Source of the DNA: Oenanthe sinensis
Taxonomy: Eukaryota; Streptophyta; Magnoliopsida; Apiales; Apiaceae
NCBI GenBank assembly: GCA_028671895.1
Contig: JAPMAC010000231.1
Location: 11,000,001-11,064,000, forward strand
DNA: 64,000 nucleotides
Direction: 5' to 3'
Below the pieces are notes generated by a model. The model saw only the letters and a list, made by a program, of their open reading frames with translations, had not been told where the DNA came from and searched no databases. Of this stretch, positions 1-12,110 are shown piece after piece (the stretch's first letter is position 1; each line of letters opens with the position of its first letter). The position numbers were made by a program, and so were the translations under genes.

Positions 1-1560
1 AGCTGCTGATATACAAACAGTACAAAGATCAAGATGACTTCACATAAACTAAACATCATCAAGATTCCTCCATTTGACCGAGAAAACTACAATCTTTGGG
101 AAAAAATGTTAATGTTCATCAGGGCTGCAAAATCTATATATCTTGAGATATAGAAGAACAGACCTTTCATTCCTATAACACTAGTTCCTGAAACAATTAG
201 TTACTCAGATGTGATACCAGCAACATGGATACCAAAGACATCACTTAATACACTGACACAAAGAAAGAAAAGGTGTCTCTTGACAATAGTTTAATGCTCA
301 TACTGATAGTGTCATTGGACATTGTTATGTATAAAAATATTGTCAATTGCAATTTTGCCAAACACATCTGGGAAACTATTGAGATACTCTGTGAAGGTAC
401 AGAAGAAGTGAGAGACAATCAAAGGCAACTTTTGGTTTCAAAGTATGAAGCCCTTATGTCTAAATAAAATAAAGGAATAAATGAGGTCTTTGAAATATTT
501 AATAAGCTAATTAATGACCTCTAGTTACATGGAAAATACTATGAAAAAAAGAAAAATATGAAGTTTTTGCTAACTCTTCTAGAGCATCTAGTGCATAAGA
601 TTTCAGCTATAAGAAAAGGAAGGGACTTGACAAAACTTCCACTTGAGACACTATATGGAATACTAAACACCTATGAACTAGAATTCTACCAAAAGAATTC
701 CATTATAGGAAATATAGGAAAGATGGAAAATGTCTCAAGTGCCCTTGTTGCCAATGAACCTATGAAGATGGGAAAGTGTGGTACAAGTCAAAGGTTGAAG
801 ATTAAAGAAGTTGTAGATCAAGATAAAGAAGATGAGGAGTTTGTCAAAAGTGAACCTGGTGAGGATGAATTCTACATCACTGAGGAACTGGAAGGCATGG
901 ACAACAAATCCATGGCATTCATAGTCAAAAAGTTTGGAAACCTAAGATTCAAAAAGAATAAAATTTTCAAACCAAAACCAAACTTTGGCTCCTCAAGTAA
1001 AACCAAAGCTCCTAGAAACAGTTTTAAAGGTGGTTATAAAATTGGAACTATAGATATATCAAAAATCAGATGCTACAACTATAATGAGCTAAGACACTTT
1101 GCTACAGAGTGTGAAAATCAAAAGCAATCAAGAAGGACAAAGATTATTTGGAACTTGAAGCCAAATATAAAGCTCTACTGAAAAAGCAGCCAAGAAATGC
1201 ATATATTGTAGAAGGAAAGTGTTGGGATGACACTCATGAAGATGAAAAGGAAAAATATGGAAATCTAGCACTCATGGCTAAAATAAGTGATGGAGCATCA
1301 TCTTCAAACAGTCAGGTACCAACCTTAACTTCCATTAAAATGTCTAACTCTCAATACATGAAAACTGTTGAAGAGTTAATCACTGAAATGTTTAACATAC
1401 ATACTAGTATGACTACTGCAAATGAAGAAATAAGTAGGTTACTTAAAGTGAATGATGAGCTAATGACCAAGAATGAAAATTTTGAACTATCCTTGGTTAA
1501 CTTGGAATCTCTGAAATAGGAAAAATGAATATTTTAAAAAATATATATGCTAAAATAAAG
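1..1560 (+). pseudogene. Decayed copia (Sirevirus-like) gag fragment
   Basis: Translated pieces match, in order, the gag of the younger copia element at 50789-53281 on the other strand. They cover the N-terminal FDRENYNLW region, the KLPLETLYGILNTYELEFYQK segment (about 630-700) and the decayed zinc knuckle (about 1070-1110). The best open stretches are 273-467, 558-1181 and 1148-1519. The reading frame shifts near 1140 and several stops interrupt it. The first bases match the leader that follows the primer-binding site in the younger element, so the 5' LTR would lie just left of the window. Similarity stops near 1560; protease, integrase and RT are absent. Where the younger copy has a TGA in gag (52082-52084), this copy has TGT (Cys). 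Gag would form the virus-like particle; this copy cannot. Confidence 0.85.
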
Positions 1561-1637
1561 AAGATAAGGAGGAACCATGAAAAAATAGGGGTGAGTAAAA
1601 TGTTTTTACGAAGAAAATTGTAGGAAAAATGAGTATG

Positions 1638-1912
1638 TGCGTAATCAAGTTAACATAGTCAAAACTTGTGACTGCATTGATTCCTCTATACTCGATTGCT
1701 GCAATATCATAAGCATGAGAAGCCTCTTCCTGAGTACGTGCAAAACAATTTTAAGATATCTCAAGACCTGAATTTATGCACTCTACATTCTTATTTGCTG
1801 CGTTGATTTCTTGAACTTGATTGTTATGAACTTACTGTAAGTGCCAAGGTACAGATACTTGTTTCCGAACACCCTTTCGATTCGGGCTTCCCATCTACCA
1901 TTGTGATGGTGC
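1638..1912 (-). pseudogene. AP2 transcription factor relic (AINTEGUMENTA/WRI1 type)
   Basis: On the minus strand two exon-like blocks encode part of a second AP2 DNA-binding repeat. Block one (1912 down to 1836) reads HHHNGRWEARIERVFGNKYL then YLGTY. Block two (1737 down to about 1638) reads TQEEASHAYDIAAIEYRG and INAVTSFDY. These are hallmark residues of double-AP2 proteins (ANT/AIL/WRI1). Block one is preceded by an acceptor (CTGCAG) and followed by a donor (GTAAGT), where this family normally has introns. Before block two the acceptor AG reads AC (1738-1739), so splicing is broken. No first AP2 repeat, start codon or other exon is visible nearby, and repeats surround it. It is either a fragment captured by a transposon or a remnant of a lost gene. 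The family call is firm; the exact paralogue is not. Confidence 0.75.
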
Positions 1913-1940
1913 CTGCAGTTTACGTAGACACATGAAATGT

Positions 1941-2727
1941 ATTAGATTATAGTGCAAGTTAATAGACTTAACTATTATTACAGAATAAAAAGAATGAGAA
2001 GATGAAAACAATTAAATGTAATGACCTTGATAAGAATAGAAACTGGTTACTTTAAAACACATCTTATAGTTTGATTTTTTATTGTACTGAAGTCCATTGA
2101 CCTATCAATAACCTAATGTACAGCAACCCAACAAAATCAACTAATGTTGCATTAAAAATAACTATACACAATATCTGTAGGAATCATAAGCAAGTCCACA
2201 ATATTCTAGTTGGAGGGTTTAAAGCCGTATTAAAATACATGGTTTTAAGCTTGGAAATGGAAGAACTGCTATACACTAAAAAGATTCAAAAGTTAGATTC
2301 AAAAATTAAATATATTATTTTTTATAAAGAAAAAAAATAATCTTACTAGTTTGCTATTAAAAGGTAAATTGTATAATAATTAAAAATAAAGTAAACTCAG
2401 TTGACTACATTAAATTAGAGGGGGTAACAAAGTGAGGTGCACTACATTAAATTAAAATATAATCATTATTAAAAATATGTTACTATCATATTAACCTCTA
2501 TTACTCATTTGATTTATAACCTCTGTTAAATTTATTCAATAAATAATTTATAAATTAAAAATTATATACTTTTTAAAATTCAATAGTTGATAGCCGTACC
2601 TAGTATACATATATTATTATATTAACACATTGATAATTTATACATTTAGTTGTTACTGGTCTATTCTTTTCTTCAATTACATATTCAAATAATCAATCAC
2701 ATTCTATTCTTAATTTTAATTTTGCAG
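1941..2727. other. AT-rich gap without a recognisable gene
   Basis: Very AT-rich sequence between the AP2 relic and the Ulp1-like relic. The 74-codon open stretch at 2116-2340 has low-complexity, lysine-rich coding and no family I recognise; I treat it as chance. Confidence 0.5.
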
Positions 2728-3325
2728 AAGCTATCAGGTGAGTTTATCGAAGCAGCAAAGGATGACATGGAAAAGTACATGATTGTCTACCCCAACTAGG
2801 TTGCTGGACCAAACATTCAGTATTGTGATATTGCTTTTTGCCCATGCTGCCAAAATCAACATTGGTTTCTCTTTATCGTGGATATCAAGGGTGGAAAAAT
2901 CATGATGGTTGATCCTATGTGGGATGAGAGTACCATAAAAGGCGCCAAGATGTACCACGTTCGGTATTACATTATGGTAACCTCTTTTATTAATAAGCAT
3001 TTTAATACCTCAATATATGGTTATGTGGTTACTGATTATTTGAAAAACTTGTAGGAAACATTTCTCCCCTACTTTCTTCACAGATTGGATAGCCGCTGAT
3101 TCCCACTGAAATATATGAAGTGCAAGCATGTTCAGGAATGACCCAAACATAAAGGTGGTATCGATTATGGAGTTTATGTTTACAAAGATATGGATGCTAT
3201 TTGCAATGGTATATCATTAGAGAATGCAACATGGGATCGTGAGAAAGATATCATGACATTCAGATATCGTTTGATCAACTATTTGTTAGAAAATTTGAAA
3301 ACATTGACAAGCAGTGTTTATTAAA
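2728..3325 (+). pseudogene. Ulp1-like cysteine protease (C48) relic
   Basis: The plus strand reads NQHWFLFIVDIKGGKIMMVD around 2840-2910, which fits the HW region with the catalytic His of Ulp1/SENP proteases. Further on, KGGIDYGVYVYKDMDA (about 3150-3200) fits the Q-x-x-x-D-C-G active-site block. Here the catalytic Cys is Tyr. A TAG interrupts the frame near 2797. The first block is preceded by an acceptor-like TTTGCAG and ends near 2976 at a donor-like GT; the second block resumes after about 3085. Such protease domains occur both in host SUMO proteases and as passenger domains of plant MULE and CACTA transposons. Given the surroundings a transposon origin is likelier (inference). Catalytically dead and not expressible as one protein. 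Confidence 0.65.
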
Positions 3326-4559
3326 AAGTACTTGATATAATCACTTTCACCCGGGTAATTTATTTATAATATAAAATTAAACTGAATTTCAGAAAAAAGA
3401 TTGAACTTGATATTATATTATTTTTTATCATGAGAATACGAAAACTAAAATTGGTCTTAAGTAACTTTTACTTCAGATAGTGAATAAAATAACTATATTT
3501 TAGTAATTTTAATATTTTGATATACACAATCAAAATAATATCTACAAAAGATTGTGTATTTCAAAGTACCATAATTATCGAAACATAATCCCATTGCAAT
3601 TAGGATTTACATTTTTGATTGGGCTTAGTCTGATTTAAATTTAATTAATTAAAAAAATTAAAATTCATTGTATTTAGGCATGTCAGTGTATCAGATATGA
3701 AATTTTAATATCAATCCAATTTTGTTAAAATTTTGACTGTAACCGAGTCTTGTAATTTATTTAGTTTGATCAGGTATCACATTGCAAATGAGATTTGAAA
3801 TGGAGAAGCACATCTTATTTTTGACGGGGGCCTTTAAAATCCCAAACTTATTCACTTAAATAAAATTCTCCAAAAATCCAATAAAACGTTACAACTCCTC
3901 AATATCTAACATTTTACAATCCAAAATTAAAAGTACAACTAAGGTCTCCAAGCAACTTGCACTCTGCCCGCAAAGTAGCCCACCTAACAATGAATACCTG
4001 CCGGGAGAAATCAAAGAAACATAGACTGACAGTGAGTGAAAGGCTCATATATGGATATAAAATAAACAATGCACAAGGTGAACAAATATTAGACGATGAC
4101 AACATATAATTCGAACTGAATATCAAAATGATGAGCGATGATAAAGAAATTTGAATGAGACAGAGTGCTATAAATACTTAACTCAAAATACAAATGTACA
4201 TACTTATAATCAAAGAAAACTTACCCACACATACTCTTACCACTTACTGATAATAATATCATATAGATTAAAAGTAAACTTACTTACGGAGATGAGAGAT
4301 AATTTTACACTTACATGATGTCTTACATTTTCGGTCATCTAGAAATATGTAGTCATCAAAACTTACAGGGGCTGACATAGCACAGAGAAAATGTGATCCA
4401 ATATCTTACAGGGGTTTGCACGGTACAAAATGTTGATGTGTTTTTCAATAGAAGTTCTTCATAGGAAAGGAATGAATTCAATATCAAATCAAATAAACAA
4501 TCTCTTGCTATTTAGAAGTTTGGAGAAATAATGATGTATTTTACTATTAACTAAACTAA
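3326..4559. other. AT-rich intergenic/repeat-derived stretch
   Basis: No gene is supported. The 70-codon open stretch at 3914-4126 (minus strand) shows no recognisable domain. Part of this stretch may be the distal part of the gypsy LTR described next; I could not place its outer edge. Confidence 0.4.
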
Positions 4560-5696
4560 AATACAAAGCAATTAAAAACTAGGATTTAACGATGTAGAAA
4601 GGAAATCCAAGAATTAAGTTTCTTCAATTGGTCTAATGAATGTCTTATATATTGCAACACAAAAATATCTAACTTTACTAAAAACAATTCTTCTAATATT
4701 TATATTGTTCCCTCCCGAGATACAATATAGTGTCTAAACTTATACCTTGAAAGCCACTCCCATGGTCAAACAAAGAATAACTATAGACTATTAAGAAACA
4801 AGAATTACATGTTTCATAATTCACATGTTGATCTCCCAATCTAATAATTGAACTATGTCTATCATATCATGTACTAGAATCATAAATCCTCTCCCAACTT
4901 GTTATAATCCCTAAGATACAATTAAGGGTTCGCGACTCCCTTAACTGGGTTAAGCCTTCAATGATAGATTAGAATATAGAGAAGTCACAATATAATCAAA
5001 CAAACATGTAGAACCAATGAATAATAACTAATTCCCAGATTAGGGAATTAGTTACCCATAATCAATGAAGAAAACAAGAATATATTAATAAGCAAAACCA
5101 TGATTACAAGAGTTTAGAGTAAAGAAAAATACAACTTGAAGAAATCTTGAAAAGCTTGGATTAAATCACTTCAATCCTTGCCCAATCTCTCTCTTAAAGT
5201 GTGTCTATCTATATCTCTCTCAATAATACGGATCACCTCTACTAAACCCTAATAATTATGTTTTTATACTTGGATGGACCTTTTTAAAAGCCTTACAAGG
5301 TGTAGGAAAAAAATTAAAATAAAATAAATATGCTGAAAACAAATAATTTTCATCTAGCTCAGGACCCTGAACTCGTACTCAGGACCCCTTGACATGTGAT
5401 GAATCTGCACTTGGGACCCCCTGAGTCTGCGACTAAGGTTCTGAACATGCTGCTATTGTAATCGTGTCTTTGCACAAAAAATTAAAGATCTTGAGTCCTT
5501 TTTTACTTGTCTTCATTCACCATGCATTCTTCTTCCATATACCTTGCTATTTGCACAATTTCCTAACAAAAGATGAATTTCACCACTTAGCATCCATCAA
5601 AGGTAAAAACCATTACTAATAGAACTAAAGTATCATAAAACAAGGATAAATGGGATTGAATTTGATATAAAATATGTATAAATTATACTTATATCA
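4560..5696 (-). mobile_element. Probable 3' LTR of an old gypsy element (outer edge unknown)
   Basis: On the minus strand the sequence begins TGATATAAGTATAATTTATA (ending at 5696 on the plus strand). It is directly preceded by a purine-rich run (TTAGGGGTATT), as expected for a polypurine tract followed by an LTR. The flanking internal part (5697-6230) looks like 3' untranslated sequence of a Ty3/gypsy element. The second LTR is not in the window, so LTR length and outer edge are not determined; the start given is arbitrary. No coding capacity. Confidence 0.4.
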
Positions 5697-6230
5697 AATA
5701 CCCCTAATTAGCATGTTCCTTGTCTCTAAGGAACAACATACACAAACCATAACAATATATAGAGACAATTAACTCAATAATGGACTTTTAACATGAACAA
5801 GAAGAACAAGTACTCCCCTGAAGATTATCTCTAAGAAAGCGTTTCAAACTTCTTTCGAACCCTCCAATATTTTGTACTTGTCAAAACATTGCCCCTACAC
5901 ACAAGAATATCTATTAGACACATTGTTAAACCAAATCTACTATAAACTAAACAATATAATACATTGGGTTGCCTCCCAAGCAGCGCTTGTTTAACGTCAT
6001 TAGCTTGACTCATGTGCTTCTTACAATTTTTATGGTGGAAATTTTGAAACGATCTCAACTCCTACCGCATGAATAGAATGTTCAATGTTCTCCATAAGCA
6101 CCCTGGTACTGTCCACCGCATAAGGCTTTGCTTCAAGAAAAGTCTTTTTCGTTGCTTGATTGAGATCAAACTCAACCTTCTCTTGGCCCACATTCAATAT
6201 AAGTTTACCATCTCTATTAAATAAGATAAG
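5697..6230 (-). mobile_element. Internal 3' region of the old gypsy element
   Basis: Noncoding segment with the phrase GGGTTGCCTCCCAAGCAGCG followed by CTTGTTTAACGTC near 5964-6000, which I recognise as common in 3' regions of plant gypsy retrotransposons. It ends where the inverted-LTR structure begins (6231). No intact frame; the 75-codon minus-strand stretch at 5831-6058 is not a recognised protein. Confidence 0.45.
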
Positions 6231-6473
6231 TGTTGCAGAAGGGGGGTTGAATGCAACTTAATTAATTATAACAGTTTCTTGCTAACAACAACCAAGATTT
6301 ATAATTAACAAGTTTAATATGTAAAAAATCAAAGCAGATAAAGAAGACAGTGTTTTAAACTTTTAATTTCATACTGTCAATATACATATGACAGTACATT
6401 TTACTTAGCTTATATCTAAATTATACTAAGTAACTTCTAGTTGATTACATTGTTAACACCACAATCCCTAATA
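6231..6473 (-). repeat. Short 3' LTR (internally deleted) next to the truncated 3' ORF
   Basis: On the plus strand it begins TGTTGCAGAAGG and ends CACCACAATCCCTAATA. It abuts a purine tract on the minus strand (from 6474-6489), so it is a 3' LTR in minus orientation. Its two ends match, in reverse complement, both ends of the LTR at 11159-12110 plus 25074-25302. It lacks about 0.8-0.9 kb of middle sequence. In element sense the first bases read TATTAGGG where the other copy has TGTTAGGG, so the TG terminus is mutated. It contains an inverted TACTGTCA...TGACAGTA pair near 6372-6396. Confidence 0.75.
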
Positions 6474-9400
6474 ATCTCCCCTAATTTGTTTTTATGTAAA
6501 ATAAAGACAAATTCAAAGTAAATTGCAGATGCTAGGTCAATTAACATAACTGAAGTGTTTGTACAGAGAAATATGCAGAAAATTACATGTATAATTTTTC
6601 TAAAACTACTAGCTCCTCTAGACTGAGCAAATCTTCAATTTCAGCTTGAGCTTCCATCATTATCTCTTCTTGGGAATCATCATTTCAAGTAAGTCTTCAA
6701 AATCTTTCAAGGCTTTTTTTTCATCATCAGATTTGGCATAACCAGAGACGCAGTCAAGAGATAACTTCACAAACTTGTAGGATAGTTCTCTCAAATATTT
6801 GTAAGTGTAGTAGTTCTCCATAAGACCTTTGGAAATACACATATACTTAATTCCAAATTCATCTACAATGAATATATCCTTTGAAGATGAGAAAATTTTA
6901 CTTCACCCTCATCCTGTCTATTTCGGCATCCTCATGAGATCTAGACTTAATGATTTCTCCAACCAGAGTAATCAAGTTTCTTTCAGATTCCAGAAAAGAT
7001 CTTGTGGTGAGTTTGTAGATTCTTCTCAGATTTTCAGTGTTAAAGGTCTTGAAATCTACAGCATTCACTTCAATGCTGTTAATGATGATCCTTAAAGGAT
7101 TAGATAAGACAAGAGACACATAATTAGGCTTTCTTAAGAATTTGTCATTCAGCTTTGCACATTTCAAATCAATCTCTGATTCTTTAATCTGCCTGTTGAT
7201 TCTGTTTATCTCCTTCTTAGCAGCTTCAACATCGGCATCAAACTTCCTTTTTCTTAAAATCACATATCTCTAAGGCTTTATTTTTAAGATCAAATATTTC
7301 AAAGTTGGTGATATTGAGCAATTGTCTCTTGATAAGTTCTGTGATTTGAGGCTCCTTCTCAGCCAATGTCTTCAGATGTTCAAAGGTGATCACTTTAGCT
7401 GATTCACCTGTATTGTAAAATATAATTCTCTCTGGATTTCTTAGAAGACATTGTTGAGTTCTCTCATATTCCACCTTCTTCTCATATTCCTACTTCTTCT
7501 TTGATTTGATAAGCCTTTGGATTGTTGAAATGAGTTTTTGTTCCTTAGGATAGGGATACTTAGATAATTGATCCTCCAATTTGATTAGCAAATTAGAGTT
7601 TTTATCCTGCAAGGAATCCATACTCTAGAATTCTTTGATTCCTTCTTTATTTTCAAACATCAGTCCTTCAGAGTAGATGACTGGCTCAGGTTTTTCAGCT
7701 TCAACATCATCTAGAGGATGTGGCTTGAAAGAGTCCATCAATCCTAACAATTTTATGATTAGTAATCCTCTGAAAACCTGAATCCTGATATTTGTTCCTC
7801 TTATGAATAACAACATTCTTTTCAACATGAAGTAGTCAGCCTCCTTCATTTCATACCCCATTTCTTCAACTTGTCTATTCGAGTAGAGAATGTTTACCTT
7901 GCTTAGAGTGTTGTACTCAGACCACTCAACAGTAACTTTAGAAATTAAGTCTGCTTTGGTTTCTGCTAAGTTGTTGATTATTGATCTCCTGACATCTAGA
8001 CATTCTTCTTCAACTCTATCAGTAAGCAGGTTTCATTTTGAAATGATAGGCATACTCTTCAGATGTGCTCTGCTAGCCATAGACTTGGTTAATCCAGTTC
8101 TGAAGGTTTCATCTCTAATTTTTCTATTTGCATTTGCCTTTACCTTTATCCATTTGACAGTACCTTCCCCTTTATTACTCGTGACAACATCTTCGGATGT
8201 TGCTATCACATTAGTCATGACAGTAGGTTTAGGCTACTTGACAATAGGTTCTGGTTCGGTGACAGTACCTTCTACCTTATCATTCTTGACAGTAACTTGC
8301 ATGACAATATCTTTTATGTTAGCTTTAAAACCAAGAACCACCAGCTTCATTACTCCACCTTCAATTCCATCTGTAAACTTATTTTCATCTTCATTTGCTT
8401 CTAAATCTTTATTCCCAGCCCTAGAGGTCCCTTCATCACCATTTTATTGGACTTAGAGCTATTTGCACCTCCATCAGGCTTTCCATCATCATTATCATCA
8501 TTGTTGTCTCCTTATTGATCTTTCTTCTCTGACTTCTTAGTTCTCTTTTCTTCAAGTCTCTTTATCTCCTCTTCCAATACTTTCAAAACTTAACTTATTT
8601 CTTTATTTGTTGGAAGTTGCTTAAAGTAATTGAGACCTTCTTTTACAAACCGGTCTATACAAGCTTACCTTATCAAGGTTCAAAGATCTGTACCAGCTGA
8701 ATCCACCTTCAGTCATGACAGAAATCACCAATTTGTTGCTTTTTGACACCATCACAGCAGCTCTAACTGTTGACTGTCTCATAGCTTCAGAGAATTTTTT
8801 GGGGTCCCTGTTAGATGAGATTCTCATGTCATTAATTTTTTTTGTTGAAATTGGCATCTTGGAACACCTTGTTGTTTTCATTCTCATCCACCATAAGCAA
8901 GAAAGCTTGTCCATTATCAAAATCTTCTCTTTCTTCAACTATTAAGTCATCATTATCTGCAGACAAGAGTTTATCCTTGCCTTTGCCAGCTACATGAACT
9001 ATAAAAGCCTTCACAACTCCCTCCTTAATCACAATGCCTTTCCCCTTAGGCCTCTCCATAAATTTCTTCTCCTTATTGCCTCCAAGCTTTTCAGCCATCT
9101 TAGTAGCCACCTTGGAAAATAATGCCAATTGGCTCTCCCCCTGAGATGCATCTTGTGTCTCTTTATCACTCTTTACTTCCTTACTTTCATCATTAGCCAC
9201 CTTATCACTCCCAGTAATCTCAGTACTTATAAACACAGTATCCTTTCCCCCCTTAGTTGAGTTGGCAGCTGCAAGGATTGTGAATTTTACATTAAACTTC
9301 TTCAATCTATCAAAGACAGTCTGGAAACCTTCATTCATTGATTTTTCAAAATTTTCCATCTTTTCCACCAGCTTATTTGATTATTCCCTACAATTGCTAC

Positions 9401-11158
9401 CTTTTTTGATAATTTGGACACTTTCTAGGAAAGGGATTGTAACCTTCCATCAGCTTATTTAGATAGAGATTTAAAACTGATGGCTTTTAGGGTTCTCACA
9501 CTCTCTGGTTTTGTATGGATGATCTCATCATCCCTCACAAGCTCACTCTCAAGGCCTAATGCCTTAGATGATGGGATTCCCTCTTTTTCTTGGTCATGCT
9601 CAAGGCCCTCTCCTTTTATAAGGGTATTTCCTGCCTCTCAATTTTTTTATGTTCACTTATCTCTTTTCTTTTTCTCTTAGTTTTATCCCCCTCACTCAGC
9701 CTAGGTGCAAGGGACTGAGCAGGTACACCTTGCACATTTGATTTAGAAATTACCTTGTAGATTGTGGAGAGAGGAATAAAATCACTTCTTTGTGTCTCTT
9801 CCCAATGTTGAGCTGCAGGTATGTGAGAAGTACTATCCAAATTGGAAGTGTTGACAGTATTATGAGCTTGTAAGTCACTGTCATGAGAGGTGACAACAAC
9901 TTTGTCATTAACAGCAACAAAGGTTGTGACAGATTCTTTGAAAGAAATGTTACTGTAAAAAGGAGAAAACAACATTTCTTGTGTCTTTGATAGCAACTGA
10001 GGGTGTGACAGCATCCTTGACCATTGGAGGAACAGTTTCTTCCACCTTTTGGGTAGAAGGATCTTGTGTACTGCCAAAAAGTGACTCCATGGTAGGCTGC
10101 TCCCCCAAATCAAAATGAGAGGCATCATTATGAAATGATGATTCCTCCATGTACTCAAAATCAAAAGAGTGTGTATCTCCAAGTGTGGGTTCATATTGAG
10201 TGAATTCAACATGTGGTGCTGACTCTTTACAGGGTGCCATGGGTGACTGGCCAAGTTCAATAGATTCCCCTGTTGAGAGGATACACCTAAAAATGTGATA
10301 TTTTCCCTTTGAGGTTCTGTGCCCTTTTGAAAGGACACAGACTTGGAGACAGAGGTTGATGTTCTTACCTTCTTCTTCTTAGGCTCAACAGGACCCTCTG
10401 TAGGTTCCTTGACAGATCCAACCTTATTTACTGCATATAATGCAGTTTCTCCCTTATCAACATCAGTAACTGTTTTTAGCCTAGAGTTTGAGGATCTCTT
10501 CTTTGTAGAAAGCTGATCCTTTTGAGAGGAACTAGGTTCTTGGTTAGCAACCTTAGACAGTCAGGAGGCTCTAACAGACTTAAACGGTTGTGAGTGGGAG
10601 TTAGGAATGGAGAGGTCAACTCCATTATAATCACTCAAAGAAAAAACATTGAAATTACCAACAATATTCAAGTTAAGTAATTTTATTGTGGAGTGCAAAT
10701 AATCTGTGATAAATAATCCCAAATCGGAATTTAGAGGTTTGTTAGTTAAAATAGAGTGGGTATTTTTCTTTAAGGTGGGGAACTCCATGCATTGTAAATC
10801 ATCAAGAATAAATATGCCTACTATAGAGTTAATAATAAGCATAAAGAATCTAGGATAATAGATTACCGACTTCCTACCATCCTTCTTGCCAAGCACCAAT
10901 TTAAACAATGGCATCAGGATTTTGCCCACGTCAATCCTGTAGTTGTGCATCATGGAGTGCATAATCTTTCTGATATAGGCTGGGACCTCATTCCAGTCGC
11001 TAGTTTTGCTTGACATTGCACGAGTGACAGCATCCATTATCATGCTTAACTCCTTGTTCAGGTATTTTCTATTCATTCCACCTTTTGGGTACCAGTAATC
11101 ACCATTTGGGCTTGTTTTGGGTCCTGCATACCCAACCATCTTGAAGAACTTAGCAAGT
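6474..11158 (-). pseudogene. Decayed, truncated 3' ORF of a copia-type element
   Basis: A series of minus-strand frames reads from right to left: 11139-10561, 10338-9616 and 10240-9950 (alternative frames), 9368-8832, 7861-7625, 7474-7238, 7263-6898 and 6842-6660. The first holds MNRKYLNKELSMIMDAVTRA, then VGKILMPLFKLVLG and YYPRFFMLIIN. These match the region of the young copia element's 3' ORF around residues 140-220. Further on, APCKESAPHVEFTQYEP matches its PCTESAPLQEFTP segment. The last frames are charged and coiled-coil-like, as in the C-terminal part of that ORF. The first ~100 residues of the family are missing: the frame is cut by the inverted LTR at 11159. Frameshifts and stops show it is dead. 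Function of the family is unknown; no signal peptide, membrane segment or enzyme motif is visible. Confidence 0.8.
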
Positions 11159-12110
11159 TGTTAGGGATTGTGGTGTTAACAGTGTTATCAACTAAAAGTT
11201 ACTTAGTTTTAATTTATAATAAACTAACTAAAATGTACTGTCATATGTATATTGACAGTATATTTAGATAGTTTCTTGAAGCAGTATGTTTAACAAAACC
11301 AAATAGGTGACAATAAGTTTAATAGTTACTGTCTTGTACAAATGTAATAACTTAGTCCATGGAGTTAAAGTTCACAAAGTGTTCATGCACAGCATGGTTC
11401 AAATCCACGACAGTAACATTCAACACTCAAGCCTATGACAGCATATTCAAGTGACAGCACAATTGGGACAGACGACTTCAATTGACAATAAACTTGGCGG
11501 AGAATAAAGATTTGAAGAGAGCAAGTATTACTGACACCAACTATCCCATTGACAGTAAACTTGGTGGAGAATGTAGATTTGAAGACCACAAGTTTTACTG
11601 ATAGCAACGTTGGTGGGGATAATTGACAGCAACATTGGCGGGGATAGTTGACAGCAGTTTTGGAGACAGTATGTTTTAGAAGACTATCAAAGTTTGATAG
11701 CAAATTATGTGGAGCCGAAGATACTGTCACCATAGACGAGCTAAAAGTTGACAGTAAACTTTAGAGAAGCTGACAGTCTGTTCTAGGTAGCAGACTATGA
11801 TAGTGAAGTTACAAGGAATGATTTGGGCATGTCTATCTAGTCTGTCAAGTCTACTACTGCAACTTGGGAGAAGACAAGTAAAAGTTAAAGCGTGCTCAAA
11901 GAGTCAAAGATTTTTGCATATCTTAGAGTTGTTTTATCTACAAATGAAATAAAGACAAATTTAAATGGAAAAAGCACAATTTCCATTTCAAGCTTTGTTC
12001 TAAGAACAAGGGAAAGTGCACATGTAAGTGGGATATGTGTTTCAGTATAAATACACATATCTCACAAGCACTTTCTCTTATGCAACTGAGCAAGATATTC
12101 TCTCAAGTAT
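11159..12110 (+). repeat. Right inverted LTR, first part (TGACAG-rich)
   Basis: Starts TGTTAGGGATTGTGGTGTT. Its first ~100 bp are the reverse complement of the LTR end at 6375-6473. It continues at 25074-25302 after the nested copia element. Orientation is opposite to what a normal LTR pair would show. The segment 11220-11830 contains about ten copies of TGACAG or its complement CTGTCA. The 116-codon minus-strand open stretch at 11383-11733 is a by-product of these repeats. Confidence 0.75.
12106..12110. repeat. Target-site duplication AGTAT (left)
   Basis: AGTAT directly precedes the 5' LTR of the nested copia element, and the same 5 bp follow its 3' LTR at 25069-25073. Five bases is the normal duplication length for copia integrase. 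Confidence 0.9.

Noticed and set aside
6231..11260. A DNA transposon with terminal inverted repeats and its own ORF
   Set aside because: The ends are LTR ends (TG...CA, purine tract next to the left copy, long noncoding LTR body), and the ORF is the 3' ORF of a copia-type element, truncated at one side.
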